Of a stretch of 64,000 bases of DNA, positions 7,540 to 16,143 are shown piece by piece. The notes below the pieces were generated by a model. The model was not told the origin of the DNA. It made no database searches and saw only the letters and a list, made by a program, of their open reading frames with translations. Source of the DNA: Paludibaculum fermentans (GTDB lineage: Bacteria; Acidobacteriota; Terriglobia; Bryobacterales; Bryobacteraceae); contig NZ_CP063849.1 of the NCBI RefSeq assembly GCF_015277775.1, forward strand, positions 6,835,501-6,899,500. The letters are read 5' to 3'. The translations under genes were made by a program, and so were the position numbers. The first letter of the stretch is position 1; each line of letters opens with the position of its first letter.

Positions 7540-10157
7540 CTCGCTTCCTGTTCGCCCACCACTTCGGGAACCTGGCTCAGGTAAATGCGCACCAGGGCGA
7601 TCGCTTCGTCAATGTCGTCGGGCTGCATCACCAGCAGATCGCCGGATTCGACGCGATCCAGCGCGGCTCTCAGGGCCTCGGCGGGATTCGCCACGTCGAT
7701 AATCTCGCGGGTCCGCGCGCCGCGCTCGACGCCCTGCCGGATCAGTGCCGGGATCTCCCCCGGGGCACGGTCGCGGATCGTGTACGGGTCGTATAGGAAA
7801 ACGATATCGAACGAGTCGCCAAGCAGTTCGCCCACGTGAATCAGATCGGAATCGCGCCGGTCGCCCGCCATCGCATAGACGGCGGAGCGGCGGCGATGGG
7901 GGAATGCCTCCAGGGCCGCGGTCATCGCGCGCAGAGCCGCGGCGTTGTGTCCGTAGTCCAGGATGACCGTTCCGCCGCGTAGCGAGAACACATTCATGCG
8001 CCCCGGAACTTCGTCGATCCCGGTGGTGAACGACAGGGCCCGCTCGGCCAGTACAGGCTTCGGAATGCCCAGGGCCCAGGCCCCGGCCAGCGCCGCCAGC
8101 GCGTTCTCTGCTTCGAAGCCCACTCTTCCCTGGAAGGTGATCGGAACCTGCTCCAGTTCGAGGAGAACCTCTTCGGAAGCCCCCTCCGCCATCACGATCG
8201 CATGGCCTCTTACGAACACGGCGGCGCCGCCGTTGTCCCGGTGCCGCACGAGGATGGGGTTGTTCCCGTCGAGGGCGAAATAGACGATGCGGCCTGGACA
8301 GTCCGCCGCCATGGCGGCGACCAGCGGATCCGCGGCGTTGAGAACAGCGGCGCCATCTGGCGAAACCGCACGCACCACCGTGGCCTTCACATGGGCAAGC
8401 TCCTCGGCCGTCTCCACGCCGCTTTGGCCGAGATGATCGCCGTCGGCGATGTTCGTCACCACGGCCACCTGGCAACGGTCGAACCCGAGCCCCGCCCGCA
8501 GAATGCCGCCGCGCGCCGTCTCGAACACGGCGACGTCCACATTCGGGTTCATCAGGACGAGCCCCGCGCTGATCGGGCCGCTGCAATCGTCCGACGAGAT
8601 GCGCCGCCCGTTCAGGAAAATGCCGTCCGTGCAGGTCATCCCCACGAAATGACCCTTGCCTTTCGCCAGGTGCGCCAGATAGCGCGTCACCGTCGTCTTG
8701 CCGTTGGTGCCCGTCACCGCGGCGATGGGGATCCGTCCGTTTCCTCCGTTCGGGAACAGCATCTCCACAATGGCGCCGCCCACGTCGCGCGGTGTACCTT
8801 CGGAGGGAGCGAGGTGCATGCGAAGCCCGGGCGCGGCGTTCACCTCGACAATCACGCCGCTCTGCGGCTCCAGGGGGAGCGAGATGTCGCCTGCGATCAC
8901 GTCGATGCCCGCTACATCCAGGCCCACCATGGCCGCCGCCGCCACCGCGTGCCCGGCGATCTCCGGACACACGCTGTCGGTCACATCGGTGGCGGTGCCG
9001 CCGGTGCTCAGGTTGGCGTTGCGGCGGATCAGGACCCGTTCTCCGCTGGCCGGCACGGAGCCGGGCGTGCATCCCTGCTCACCCAATACCTGCAGCGCGA
9101 TCTCATCCAGCACCAGTTTGCTGAGTGCCGTCGCATGGTCGTCGCCGCGCCGCGGATCCCGGTTCTTTTCGTCCACCAGCTCCCGCACGGTGCTGCGCCC
9201 GTCGCCGATGACGTGCGCGGGCTCGCGGCGCGAGGCCGCCACCACCTTGCCGTTGACCACCAGCAGCCGGTAATCCTGTCCCGGCGCGAACTTCTCCACG
9301 ATGACGTTCGCGTCCTCTTTGCGTGCCGCCTCGAACGCGGCCTTCACCTGCTCGCAAGTCGACAGATCCGCCGCCACGCCGCGCCCCTGGTTCCCATAGC
9401 GCGGTTTGACGACCACGGGCAGCCCGACGTACTCCACCGCGGTGTACCACGCTTCTTCCGCATCGGCCACCGTGAACCCTCTCGGCACCGGCACGCCCAC
9501 TGCCTGCAGCAGGGTTCTCGTCACTTCTTTGTCTTGGGCAATGCCTTCCGCGGTGGCCAGCGTGCGGTCCGTTTCCGCTGCCCGGATGCGGTGCTGCGCC
9601 TTGCCATGGCCGAGTTGAACCAGGGAGCATTCGTCCAGCCTGACGGCCGGTATGTTTCGCACGCGCGCCGCCTGGACTATGCTGTTCGTACTCGGGCCCA
9701 GCATCTGGCGACCGGCGGTGGCGCGCAATCGCTCCAGCGTGCCCGCAGCATCAATCGCCTGCCCGGCCGCGACGGCCAGGACCATCTCGCACGCGGCATC
9801 CAGGCACTCCCGCGCAAGCTGCTCGTCGACATACTCGAAGGCCGCCAGGTACACGCAAGGCTGCCTGGTCTCGACGGCTTTCGAAAACGACACAGGTGCT
9901 CCCGCCAGCTTCTGCAACTCAAGCGTCACGAGCGCCAGATTGTGTATCAGGTCCGCGCCATTGCGCAATTCCGCCCCGCCGGCGCCGTTTGGCTGGGGCT
10001 TCAGGTCCGGAAGCCAGCGCCCGATCTGCTCGCACAACCAGGCTGAAGCGGCAGGTAGGCTATCATCCGATCCCCCGAGTTCAATCGTCGCCTCCATCAC
10101 CGGGCAGAGCCCCCAGACGTTGGGGCCGGGAAGGGATTTTGTTTTGAGCAACCGCAT
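7536..10157 (-). CDS. cphA: cyanophycin synthetase, full-length
   Basis: The 873-aa protein has the full CphA layout: N-domain (1-155), ATP-grasp domain (about 200-450; VVVKPRYGNQGRG, IVEKFAPGQDYRLLVV, GDGRSTVREL, VIVEVNAAPGLRMH) and Mur-ligase domain (about 475-870; P-loop GTNGKTT at 483-489, ETARGGILRAGLGFD, LDYGHNAAA, GDRRDSD). The ATP-grasp site adds Asp to the backbone and the Mur-like site adds Arg to its side chain, giving cyanophycin. The N-domain HxxEH pattern seen in the third paralogue is replaced here by HNLAL. It is first of two coupled genes and divergent from the exporter gene, with 107 bp between. Confidence 0.93.
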   Translation of the reverse strand: MRLLKTKSLPGPNVWGLCPVMEATIELGGSDDSLPAASAWLCEQIGRWLPDLKPQPNGAGGAELRNGADLIHNLALVTLELQKLAGAPVSFSKAVETRQPCVYLAAFEYVDEQLARECLDAACEMVLAVAAGQAIDAAGTLERLRATAGRQMLGPSTNSIVQAARVRNIPAVRLDECSLVQLGHGKAQHRIRAAETDRTLATAEGIAQDKEVTRTLLQAVGVPVPRGFTVADAEEAWYTAVEYVGLPVVVKPRYGNQGRGVAADLSTCEQVKAAFEAARKEDANVIVEKFAPGQDYRLLVVNGKVVAASRREPAHVIGDGRSTVRELVDEKNRDPRRGDDHATALSKLVLDEIALQVLGEQGCTPGSVPASGERVLIRRNANLSTGGTATDVTDSVCPEIAGHAVAAAAMVGLDVAGIDVIAGDISLPLEPQSGVIVEVNAAPGLRMHLAPSEGTPRDVGGAIVEMLFPNGGNGRIPIAAVTGTNGKTTVTRYLAHLAKGKGHFVGMTCTDGIFLNGRRISSDDCSGPISAGLVLMNPNVDVAVFETARGGILRAGLGFDRCQVAVVTNIADGDHLGQSGVETAEELAHVKATVVRAVSPDGAAVLNAADPLVAAMAADCPGRIVYFALDGNNPILVRHRDNGGAAVFVRGHAIVMAEGASEEVLLELEQVPITFQGRVGFEAENALAALAGAWALGIPKPVLAERALSFTTGIDEVPGRMNVFSLRGGTVILDYGHNAAALRAMTAALEAFPHRRRSAVYAMAGDRRDSDLIHVGELLGDSFDIVFLYDPYTIRDRAPGEIPALIRQGVERGARTREIIDVANPAEALRAALDRVESGDLLVMQPDDIDEAIALVRIYLSQVPEVVGEQEAR

Positions 10158-10264
10158 GCGAACTGTTTCCCGCCGCCCGAGCGTAACGGGTTGGGGCTTT
10201 GACCTGTGGGGTACGATCAGATTGTAACTTTCTTGACTATCAGATTCATAGACGGAATTGCCTG
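10158..10264. promoter_or_regulatory. divergent promoter region cphA / ABC transporter, with direct repeat
   Basis: This 107-bp gap separates the two divergent halves of the cyanophycin locus. ATCAGATT occurs twice in the same orientation (10216-10223 and 10239-10246), 23 bp apart, around a possible -35 TTGACT at 10233-10238. The spacing of about two helical turns would suit a dimeric regulator or two half-sites. No matching regulator gene is nearby. Confidence 0.4.
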
Positions 10265-12550
10265 ATGCCGGCGTTTGAGGAAAGCGCCGATATCCCGCGT
10301 TGGGTCGCTTTGTTCCTGCAAAGCCGGATCCTGGACGGGGAAACGCCGCTCGCTTCGTTCGAGCCGGATCTCGACTCGCGGATGCGGTACGCCCCCGGCC
10401 TCGTCGTCCTCACGGACCAAAGGCTCTTGAGCTTCGAATGGCCGCCAGGTTCGCGCCGCGGTCCCGACGGAGCCATGGCGGAAGCCGAAGCGCGTTCGTG
10501 GGCGCTCGCGCCAGGGCTGGATATCCACGTCCACGAGGAACGCGGCCTCGGCTCCCTCGACCTTCGCGACGGCACAGGTACCATCTCGCGCTGGCGATTC
10601 ACGAATGCGCGCGCCGCGGGGGCGCACCGCCTGGCGGAATGGCGAACCGCCATGCTCAACGGGGCGGTGCCGCCGCGGACCACCCCCCACCCGGATGCCG
10701 TGGCGGATTGCGAGTACTGCGGGTTTCCCGTCGGCCCGGGCGCGGCTGCCTGCGGCGAATGCGGCACCCCGGTCAGCAAACCGCCCCTCCAGTCGCTGCT
10801 CCGGTTGCTTCCGCTGGCGCGGCGCTATTGGGGCCTTTCGCTGCTGGGATTCCTGCTGACCCTGGCGGGCACCGCCAGCGGCCTGGTTCCGCCCTATCTG
10901 ACCATGCCCCTGTTGGATGGCATCCTGGTTCCGTACCAGAGCGGTCACCAGCCGGACACCTCCATGGTGAAGTGGTACCTGCTCGGCCTGGCCGGCGCCT
11001 CGGTTCTCTCCTGGGCCATCACCTGGGCCCAGATGTACGTGATCTCGTCAGTGAGCGAGCGCGTCGCCGCGGATCTCCGCCTCATGACCTATTCCCACCT
11101 CCAGAAGCTCTCCCTCGAGTACTTCGGACGCAGGCGAACCGGCGACCTCATTTCCCGTGTCGGCAGCGACACAGACCGCATCTGCTACTTCCTCTCGGTG
11201 CACGCCCTCGATTTCGGAACCAACCTGGTGATGCTGGTCTTAACGTCCATCATCCTGTTCAGCATCGATGCCGGGATGGCCCTGGTCACCCTGCTGCCCA
11301 TGCCGTTTATCGCCATCGCCGTGTTCCGGGTGCAGGGCCGCCTGGGCCGCGGATTCTCGGTCGGCAATCGCGCCTGGGCCGAACTCACCAGCATCCTGGC
11401 GGACACCATTCCCGGAATCCGCGTGGTCAAGGCCTTCGCCCAGGAGGACCGCGAGATCCAGCGCATGCAGCACGCCAACCAGCGCGTCCTGCGCACCAAC
11501 AATCGCGTGAACCGGGTGTGGGCCTACTTCAACGCGGTGGTGCTGCTGCTGACCGAACTGGGCGTGGTGATCGTCTGGGTGGCCGGCGTCTATCGCGTGT
11601 TTCATCACTCCGTCACGGTGGGCGTGCTCGCTGCGTTCGTGGCCTACATCACGCGCTTCTATACGCAACTCGATTCGATGAGCCGCATGGCCTCGGCAAC
11701 CGAACGTGCTGCCTCCAGCGCGCGTCGCGTGTTCGCGATTCTCGATCGCAAGCCGAAGGTGGCCGATTCGCCCGATTCCATTGAGCCCGGGCGCCTTCGG
11801 GGCGCCATCGAGCTGCGCAACGTGAGTTTCCGCTACGGAGCCAGGCCGGTTCTGCGCGGCATCGATCTGTCCATCGCGCCCGGAGAGATGATCGGTTTGG
11901 TGGGCCGCAGCGGAGCGGGCAAAACCACCATCATCAACCTGCTCTGCCGGTTCTACGATGTCACCGACGGCGCCATTCTCGTCGATGGCGTCGACCTTCG
12001 GCGCTATCGCCTCAACGAGTATCGCCGCAATGTGGGGCTCGTCCTGCAGGAGCCTTTCCTCTTCTATGGCACCGTAGCGGAGAACATCGCCTACGGCCGT
12101 CCCGGCGCTACCCCGGGCGAGATAGTCAAAGCCGCGAAAGCGGCGCACGCCCACGAGTTCATTCTCCGCCTCCCGAACGGCTACGATTCGCTGGTAGGCG
12201 AGCGTGGCCAGTTCCTTTCCGGCGGCGAGCGGCAGCGCCTCAGCATCGCGCGCGCCCTCCTGATCGATCCTCGAATCCTCATCCTCGATGAAGCGACGTC
12301 CTCGGTCGATTCCGAAACCGAACGCGAAATTCAGCTCGCCCTCGAGAACCTCACTCGCGAGCGCACCACCATCGCCATCGCCCACCGCCTCAGCACGCTT
12401 AAAAAGGCTGACCGCCTGGTGGTCCTGGAGCGCGGCTCCATCGTCGAGATCGGCCCTCATGCCGAGTTGCTGGCCAAGCATGGTACGTATGCGCGCTTCT
12501 ATAAATCCCAATTGGAAGGCCTGCAATCCGCGGCGGAGGAGGGCGCATGA
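10265..12550 (+). CDS. cyanophycin-associated ABC exporter (permease-ATPase fusion) with N-terminal zinc-ribbon domain
   Basis: The 761-aa protein has a soluble N-terminal region (about 1-140), then a zinc ribbon CEYC...CGEC (about 149-169), a six-helix ABC exporter membrane domain (about 180-480) and an ATPase domain. The latter has Walker A GRSGAGKTT (about 549), signature LSGGERQRLS, Walker B ILILDEATSS and an H-loop AHRLST. It is followed with a 4-bp overlap by a DUF1854 gene and flanked by three CphA paralogues. NCBI uses the name 'cyanophycin metabolism-associated' for this pair (from memory). The transported substrate is unknown. I use the ATG at 10265; an in-frame start at 10199 would run into the promoter region. 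SD is weak. Confidence 0.87.
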   Translation: MPAFEESADIPRWVALFLQSRILDGETPLASFEPDLDSRMRYAPGLVVLTDQRLLSFEWPPGSRRGPDGAMAEAEARSWALAPGLDIHVHEERGLGSLDLRDGTGTISRWRFTNARAAGAHRLAEWRTAMLNGAVPPRTTPHPDAVADCEYCGFPVGPGAAACGECGTPVSKPPLQSLLRLLPLARRYWGLSLLGFLLTLAGTASGLVPPYLTMPLLDGILVPYQSGHQPDTSMVKWYLLGLAGASVLSWAITWAQMYVISSVSERVAADLRLMTYSHLQKLSLEYFGRRRTGDLISRVGSDTDRICYFLSVHALDFGTNLVMLVLTSIILFSIDAGMALVTLLPMPFIAIAVFRVQGRLGRGFSVGNRAWAELTSILADTIPGIRVVKAFAQEDREIQRMQHANQRVLRTNNRVNRVWAYFNAVVLLLTELGVVIVWVAGVYRVFHHSVTVGVLAAFVAYITRFYTQLDSMSRMASATERAASSARRVFAILDRKPKVADSPDSIEPGRLRGAIELRNVSFRYGARPVLRGIDLSIAPGEMIGLVGRSGAGKTTIINLLCRFYDVTDGAILVDGVDLRRYRLNEYRRNVGLVLQEPFLFYGTVAENIAYGRPGATPGEIVKAAKAAHAHEFILRLPNGYDSLVGERGQFLSGGERQRLSIARALLIDPRILILDEATSSVDSETEREIQLALENLTRERTTIAIAHRLSTLKKADRLVVLERGSIVEIGPHAELLAKHGTYARFYKSQLEGLQSAAEEGA

Positions 12551-13008
12551 GCTTTCATCTCGAGCGCGATAACTTCGGCCGCCTCGTCCTGATCGATGCG
12601 GCGGGCGTCCGGCATGTGGACGTCTCGCCTGTTCAGGCGTTCCCTCTCTCCGAACCCGGACGGCACATCTCGATTCTGGACGCCGGCGGCCGCGAGTTGG
12701 TGTCGCTCGATTCCCTCGCCGGCCTCGACCCGCGGGTGCGCGCCACACTCGAAGCCGAACTCGCCGAGCGCATGTTCGTTCCCGAGATCGTGAAAATCGT
12801 GAATACGCCCTCTGAGATGGAGCCCTCCACCTGGACGGTGGAAACCGATCGTGGTGTGGTGACTTTCACCGTGGAGGGCGAGGACTCCATTCACCTCCGC
12901 GACCGCGGCCGCGTGTCCATCGTGGATTCGCACGGCATCCGCTATGAGATCCGGGATGCGCGAAAGCTCGACGCGCACAGCCGGCGGGTCCTGGAGCCGT
13001 ACCTCTAG
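12547..13008 (+). CDS. DUF1854 family protein, cyanophycin-associated
   Basis: The 153-aa protein carries the features of DUF1854: FGRLVLIDAAG, 'VDVSPVQAFPLS', ILDAGGRELVSLDSL, then 'ELAERMFVPEIVKI' and a C-terminal beta-rich half ending 'IRDARKLDAHSRRVLEPYL'. No signal peptide, membrane segment or catalytic motif is visible. Its ATG overlaps the exporter stop (ATGA), so the two products are probably made in fixed ratio and may form a complex. The gene ends 6 bp before the convergent end of the third CphA paralogue, leaving no room for a terminator. The biochemical role is unknown. Confidence 0.85.
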   Translation: MSFHLERDNFGRLVLIDAAGVRHVDVSPVQAFPLSEPGRHISILDAGGRELVSLDSLAGLDPRVRATLEAELAERMFVPEIVKIVNTPSEMEPSTWTVETDRGVVTFTVEGEDSIHLRDRGRVSIVDSHGIRYEIRDARKLDAHSRRVLEPYL

Positions 13009-13014
13009 CCAGCG

Positions 13015-15246
13015 CTATCCGAGCCACTGCTTCCGCAGAAAGCCCGCGGTCGGATCGGCCATGTGCGCCTGGGCAAACAGAAGGTGGCCGGCTTCGATGG
13101 TCCTCAGCGCGTAGTCGAGGGCGTTCAGCCCGCCCTGCACTTCCTCGATGCGATGCGCGCGCCCGCCCGTGGCCATGCCGCGCCGCAACAGTGCGATCAC
13201 CTCCCCCGCACTGCGGTCGTACAGGTCGTCGTCCTCGTACAGGATCACGCGGTCGAACGCGGCGCCCAGCAGTTCGCCCATGCGGACAATGTCCTCGTCC
13301 CTGCGGTCGCCCGCGGACGAGAAGACCGCGGTCCTGTGCGCCTGCGCGAACTGCTCGAGAGCGCGAATCGCCGCGTTCAGTGCGTCCGGGTTGTGGCCGA
13401 AGTCCAGAACAACGGTGGTTCCGCGGATCTCCAGCACGTTGTAGCGCGTGGGATTGTGCTCGAGGTCGGGCGTGAAGTCTTCGGCCTGCCGCTCGATCAA
13501 CTCCAACGGGACCCCCAGCGCGTAGGCCGCTCCGATGGCGGCCAGCAGGTTTTCGATCTGGAACCCCACCCGGCCGCCAATCGTCAGGGGGACGCGGTCC
13601 ACTCGCAGCACAGGCCGCTCGTGTTCTCCGTCCGCCACCACGGCCAATCCGTCGCGGACGAAAACCGCCGGGCCGCCTTCGGCTCGGTGCTGGGCAATGA
13701 CCGGATGGCCGGGGTCGAGGGCGAAGTACAGCACCCGGCCTTTGCACTGGCCCGCCATCCCTGCCACAACCGGATCGGCCGCGTTCAGCACGGCCGTGCC
13801 CGCCGGGCTCACGGCCCGGACGATCGTGCCCTTCAGCTTGGCCAGGTCCTCCACGCTCTCGATTTCACCGATGCCGAGGTGATCGCCGCTCCCGATGTTC
13901 GTGATCACTGCCACCTGGCACGCGTCAAACGCCAGGCCGGCCCGCAGAATTCCGCCTCGTGCGGTCTCGAACACAGCCAGCTCGGCACGCGGATCCAGCA
14001 GCACTCTCATCGCGCTCGACGGCCCGCTGCAATCCCCGCTCGCCACGCGCCGTCCGTCCAGATAGACCCCGTCTGTACAGGTCATCTCCACGCATTGGCC
14101 GGTGGCCTGAAGAATATGGGCCAGCAGCCGGGCGACGCTGGTCTTGCCGTTGGCTCCGGTGATCGCCACGATCGGAATGCGCCCGTCGTCTTCCGGCGGG
14201 AAGAGCATGTCGATGATGGCCTGGGCCGCCGGATTGGGCATTGCCGCGTCCTGCGCCAGCGGAGCGAGGTCCGCCCCAGGCTGGAGTTTCACGATCTCGA
14301 TGTGCTGGCCCTGGAGCGGCGAACGGATGTCCTCGGCGCGGATATCGATGGTGGCGATGTCCCAGGCCAGGGCCGCCGCCACCTCTCCCGCCGCCGCGGC
14401 GATGCCGGGATGGACTTCGCCCGTCACATCGCGCCGCCCTCCGTCGAATGCCACCGCCAGGCGCCCGTCCACCGTAAGGAGGCGGTATTCGGCGCCCTTG
14501 GCTTCGGCTTCGTCCTCCGCGGCGAGCTCCAGCGGCACGCCGGCCGCCAGCAGTTGCTGTTCGAGGAGCTCGCGATCCTCCGCCACCGTGGCGGCGATCG
14601 CGCCCAGCCGGTCGGTTTGCGCCCCCGCCATCCGGCGCTGCCGCGCTCCGTAGCCCAACTGCACGATCTGCCCATCCCCGGGCCGCAGGGCCGGGATGTT
14701 CCGCCGCGCCGCCGCCTCGATCAAGGCCCGCGCATCGGGCGCGAGCATATGCCGGACCGCCACCTCACGCAGACTGTCGACCGTCCCGGGCACGTCGAAA
14801 GGCAGGTCCAGCGCGGCGGCAAGAAAGAGGGCCCGCGCCGCCTCGCAGCACGCCCGGGCGAGCGTCTCGTCTTTGTACTTGAAAACGACCCGATAGACCC
14901 GTTCCTGGCTCGTATGGCGCGCACGGCCATACCAGACCTCCACTCCGGCCATGCCGTGCAGTTCCAGCACGACATGCTCAAGAACGTGCGCCGGATAAGT
15001 GCCGCGCTCGAGGCGTGTGACGAATCCGCCCCTCACCCCGATGTTGCACCGGTGTTCGACCAGGCCCGGAAGCCATTGCAGCAACCGTTGATTGAAGCCC
15101 GGGAGGATTTCAGAGGAGAGATCGTTCCAGCCGCCCAGTTGGACCCAGCATTCCATGACGGGCGCATTGGTCCACTGGTTCGGCCCACGGAGGGCGCGCA
15201 TGTGAACGATCTCGAGTTCTTCGGCAGCCGGCAGCGCATCGAGCAT
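13015..15246 (-). CDS. cyanophycin synthetase-like paralogue with deleted ATP-grasp core and intact Mur-ligase domain
   Basis: The 743-aa protein begins with a family-typical N-domain (MRALRGPNQW), including AHVLEHVVLEL, where H87-x-x-E90-H91 looks like a metal site. The ATP-grasp part is reduced to about 100 residues (225-335). The lysine-bearing 'VVKP..G..GRG' segment, the GDGR loop and the 'RRNANLS' segment are all missing, so it should be inactive. The Mur-ligase part is complete: P-loop GANGKTS (364-370), ETARGGILRAGL, LDFGHNPDA and GDRRDED. It may therefore only process or arginylate polymer, or be structural. It lies opposite the exporter/DUF1854 pair. A start at residue 16 (MRALRG) is also possible. 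Confidence 0.85.
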   Translation of the reverse strand: MLDALPAAEELEIVHMRALRGPNQWTNAPVMECWVQLGGWNDLSSEILPGFNQRLLQWLPGLVEHRCNIGVRGGFVTRLERGTYPAHVLEHVVLELHGMAGVEVWYGRARHTSQERVYRVVFKYKDETLARACCEAARALFLAAALDLPFDVPGTVDSLREVAVRHMLAPDARALIEAAARRNIPALRPGDGQIVQLGYGARQRRMAGAQTDRLGAIAATVAEDRELLEQQLLAAGVPLELAAEDEAEAKGAEYRLLTVDGRLAVAFDGGRRDVTGEVHPGIAAAAGEVAAALAWDIATIDIRAEDIRSPLQGQHIEIVKLQPGADLAPLAQDAAMPNPAAQAIIDMLFPPEDDGRIPIVAITGANGKTSVARLLAHILQATGQCVEMTCTDGVYLDGRRVASGDCSGPSSAMRVLLDPRAELAVFETARGGILRAGLAFDACQVAVITNIGSGDHLGIGEIESVEDLAKLKGTIVRAVSPAGTAVLNAADPVVAGMAGQCKGRVLYFALDPGHPVIAQHRAEGGPAVFVRDGLAVVADGEHERPVLRVDRVPLTIGGRVGFQIENLLAAIGAAYALGVPLELIERQAEDFTPDLEHNPTRYNVLEIRGTTVVLDFGHNPDALNAAIRALEQFAQAHRTAVFSSAGDRRDEDIVRMGELLGAAFDRVILYEDDDLYDRSAGEVIALLRRGMATGGRAHRIEEVQGGLNALDYALRTIEAGHLLFAQAHMADPTAGFLRKQWLG

Positions 15247-15603
15247 CCAGTACGGATTCTAGCCCATGCCGTCGAGACGCCGGAAAAGCAGCCCCAGGGC
15301 GACTTCCTCCGCTGCAGCGGCTCGCACCCGGAGAACGGAACGCGGGGATGCGTGGGCAGCAGCCAATCCTCGGTTCGTGGCGGCCCGATGAACCAAGCTC
15401 ACCCAACAATCCGAACCCAGAGACTCACCCGGCTCGCCCAGGGATTCCACTGCTCCCAGAACTCCCCCATTTCCCCGCCTTAAGCTTCTTTCATCACACA
15501 ACAATCAAAAAAATCTTCTCCCCTGGAATCAACCAATTGCAGACGTTAATCTCCTAAATCCTTGGTCCACCACTCCTAAGAATGGGTATAGAGGACATTT
15601 TCC
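15247..15603. other. intergenic region, 357 bp
   Basis: It separates the third CphA paralogue (minus) from the C-rich gene pair (plus). The right half (about 15485-15600) is AT-rich and presumably holds the promoter of the gene at 15604; I could not settle on a -35/-10 pair. No gene, repeat or hairpin of note was seen. Confidence 0.4.
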
Positions 15604-16083
15604 ATGTACATCACCGAACCCACCGACTGCGCCTTCCCCGACATCGACCTCCTCACCCGTCACACCGAGGTCGAAGAAGACGGCATCCTCACCGGCCCCA
15701 AAGCCACCGGAGCCCTCACCTTCTGCGAACGCAAGGCTTACTACAAGAAACTTCGTGCCGCCGTCCACGAACAGTACAAACCCGCCAACGTCTACCAGCA
15801 CATCCTCGCCGACCGCATGGCCGACTGCATCTGGCGCGCCGAACGCTACGCCTTCTTCGAGGCCGCCGCCCTCAACTTCCAGATCCAGCGCCAATGGGAC
15901 AACACCAACGAACTCGTCCCCAAAGCCAGCCCGGGCGTCCACGCCCTGCAGGGCTGGCTCACCATGGACCCCGCCCAACGCAAGTCCCTCCAGGAAGCCC
16001 TCAAACTCGAGGAACGCTACTGGCGCCGCCACCGCGTCCTCGCCGCCGAACTGCGCCTCGTCCAGCGCCTCTACCCCAACTGA
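15604..16083 (+). CDS. hypothetical protein, partial member of the acidobacterial 'NARKSTGP' family
   Basis: The 159-aa product contains a segment (about 35-100) of the type 'FCERKAYYKKLRAAVHEQY ... ANVYQHILADRMADCIWRAERYAFFE'. This corresponds to the conserved middle of a large acidobacterial/planctomycetal family whose N-terminus is usually 'ANRxNAxKSTGPxT', an element missing here. GAGG nine bases upstream supports the start. The + strand is very rich in C and poor in G with nearly uniform C-ending codons, unlike the CphA genes beside it. The next gene has the missing N-terminal element. No function is known; the family assignment is from memory. Confidence 0.75.
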   Translation: MYITEPTDCAFPDIDLLTRHTEVEEDGILTGPKATGALTFCERKAYYKKLRAAVHEQYKPANVYQHILADRMADCIWRAERYAFFEAAALNFQIQRQWDNTNELVPKASPGVHALQGWLTMDPAQRKSLQEALKLEERYWRRHRVLAAELRLVQRLYPN

Positions 16084-16143
16084 GCGCCCACCCGGACCCA
16101 AACATCACGGACCCAGCCCGGACAGAGCAGAAAGGACCACCCC

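Noticed and set aside
7609-10046. Long open frames opposite or out of frame with cphA (487 and 614 codons)
   Set aside because: They overlap the clearly coding CphA frame, have Arg/Gly- or His/Arg-rich composition typical of antisense frames in GC-rich genes, and show no family motif.
13063-15483. 806-codon plus-strand frame opposite the third CphA paralogue
   Set aside because: It is an antisense frame of a protein with recognised domains; no SD and no recognisable motif.
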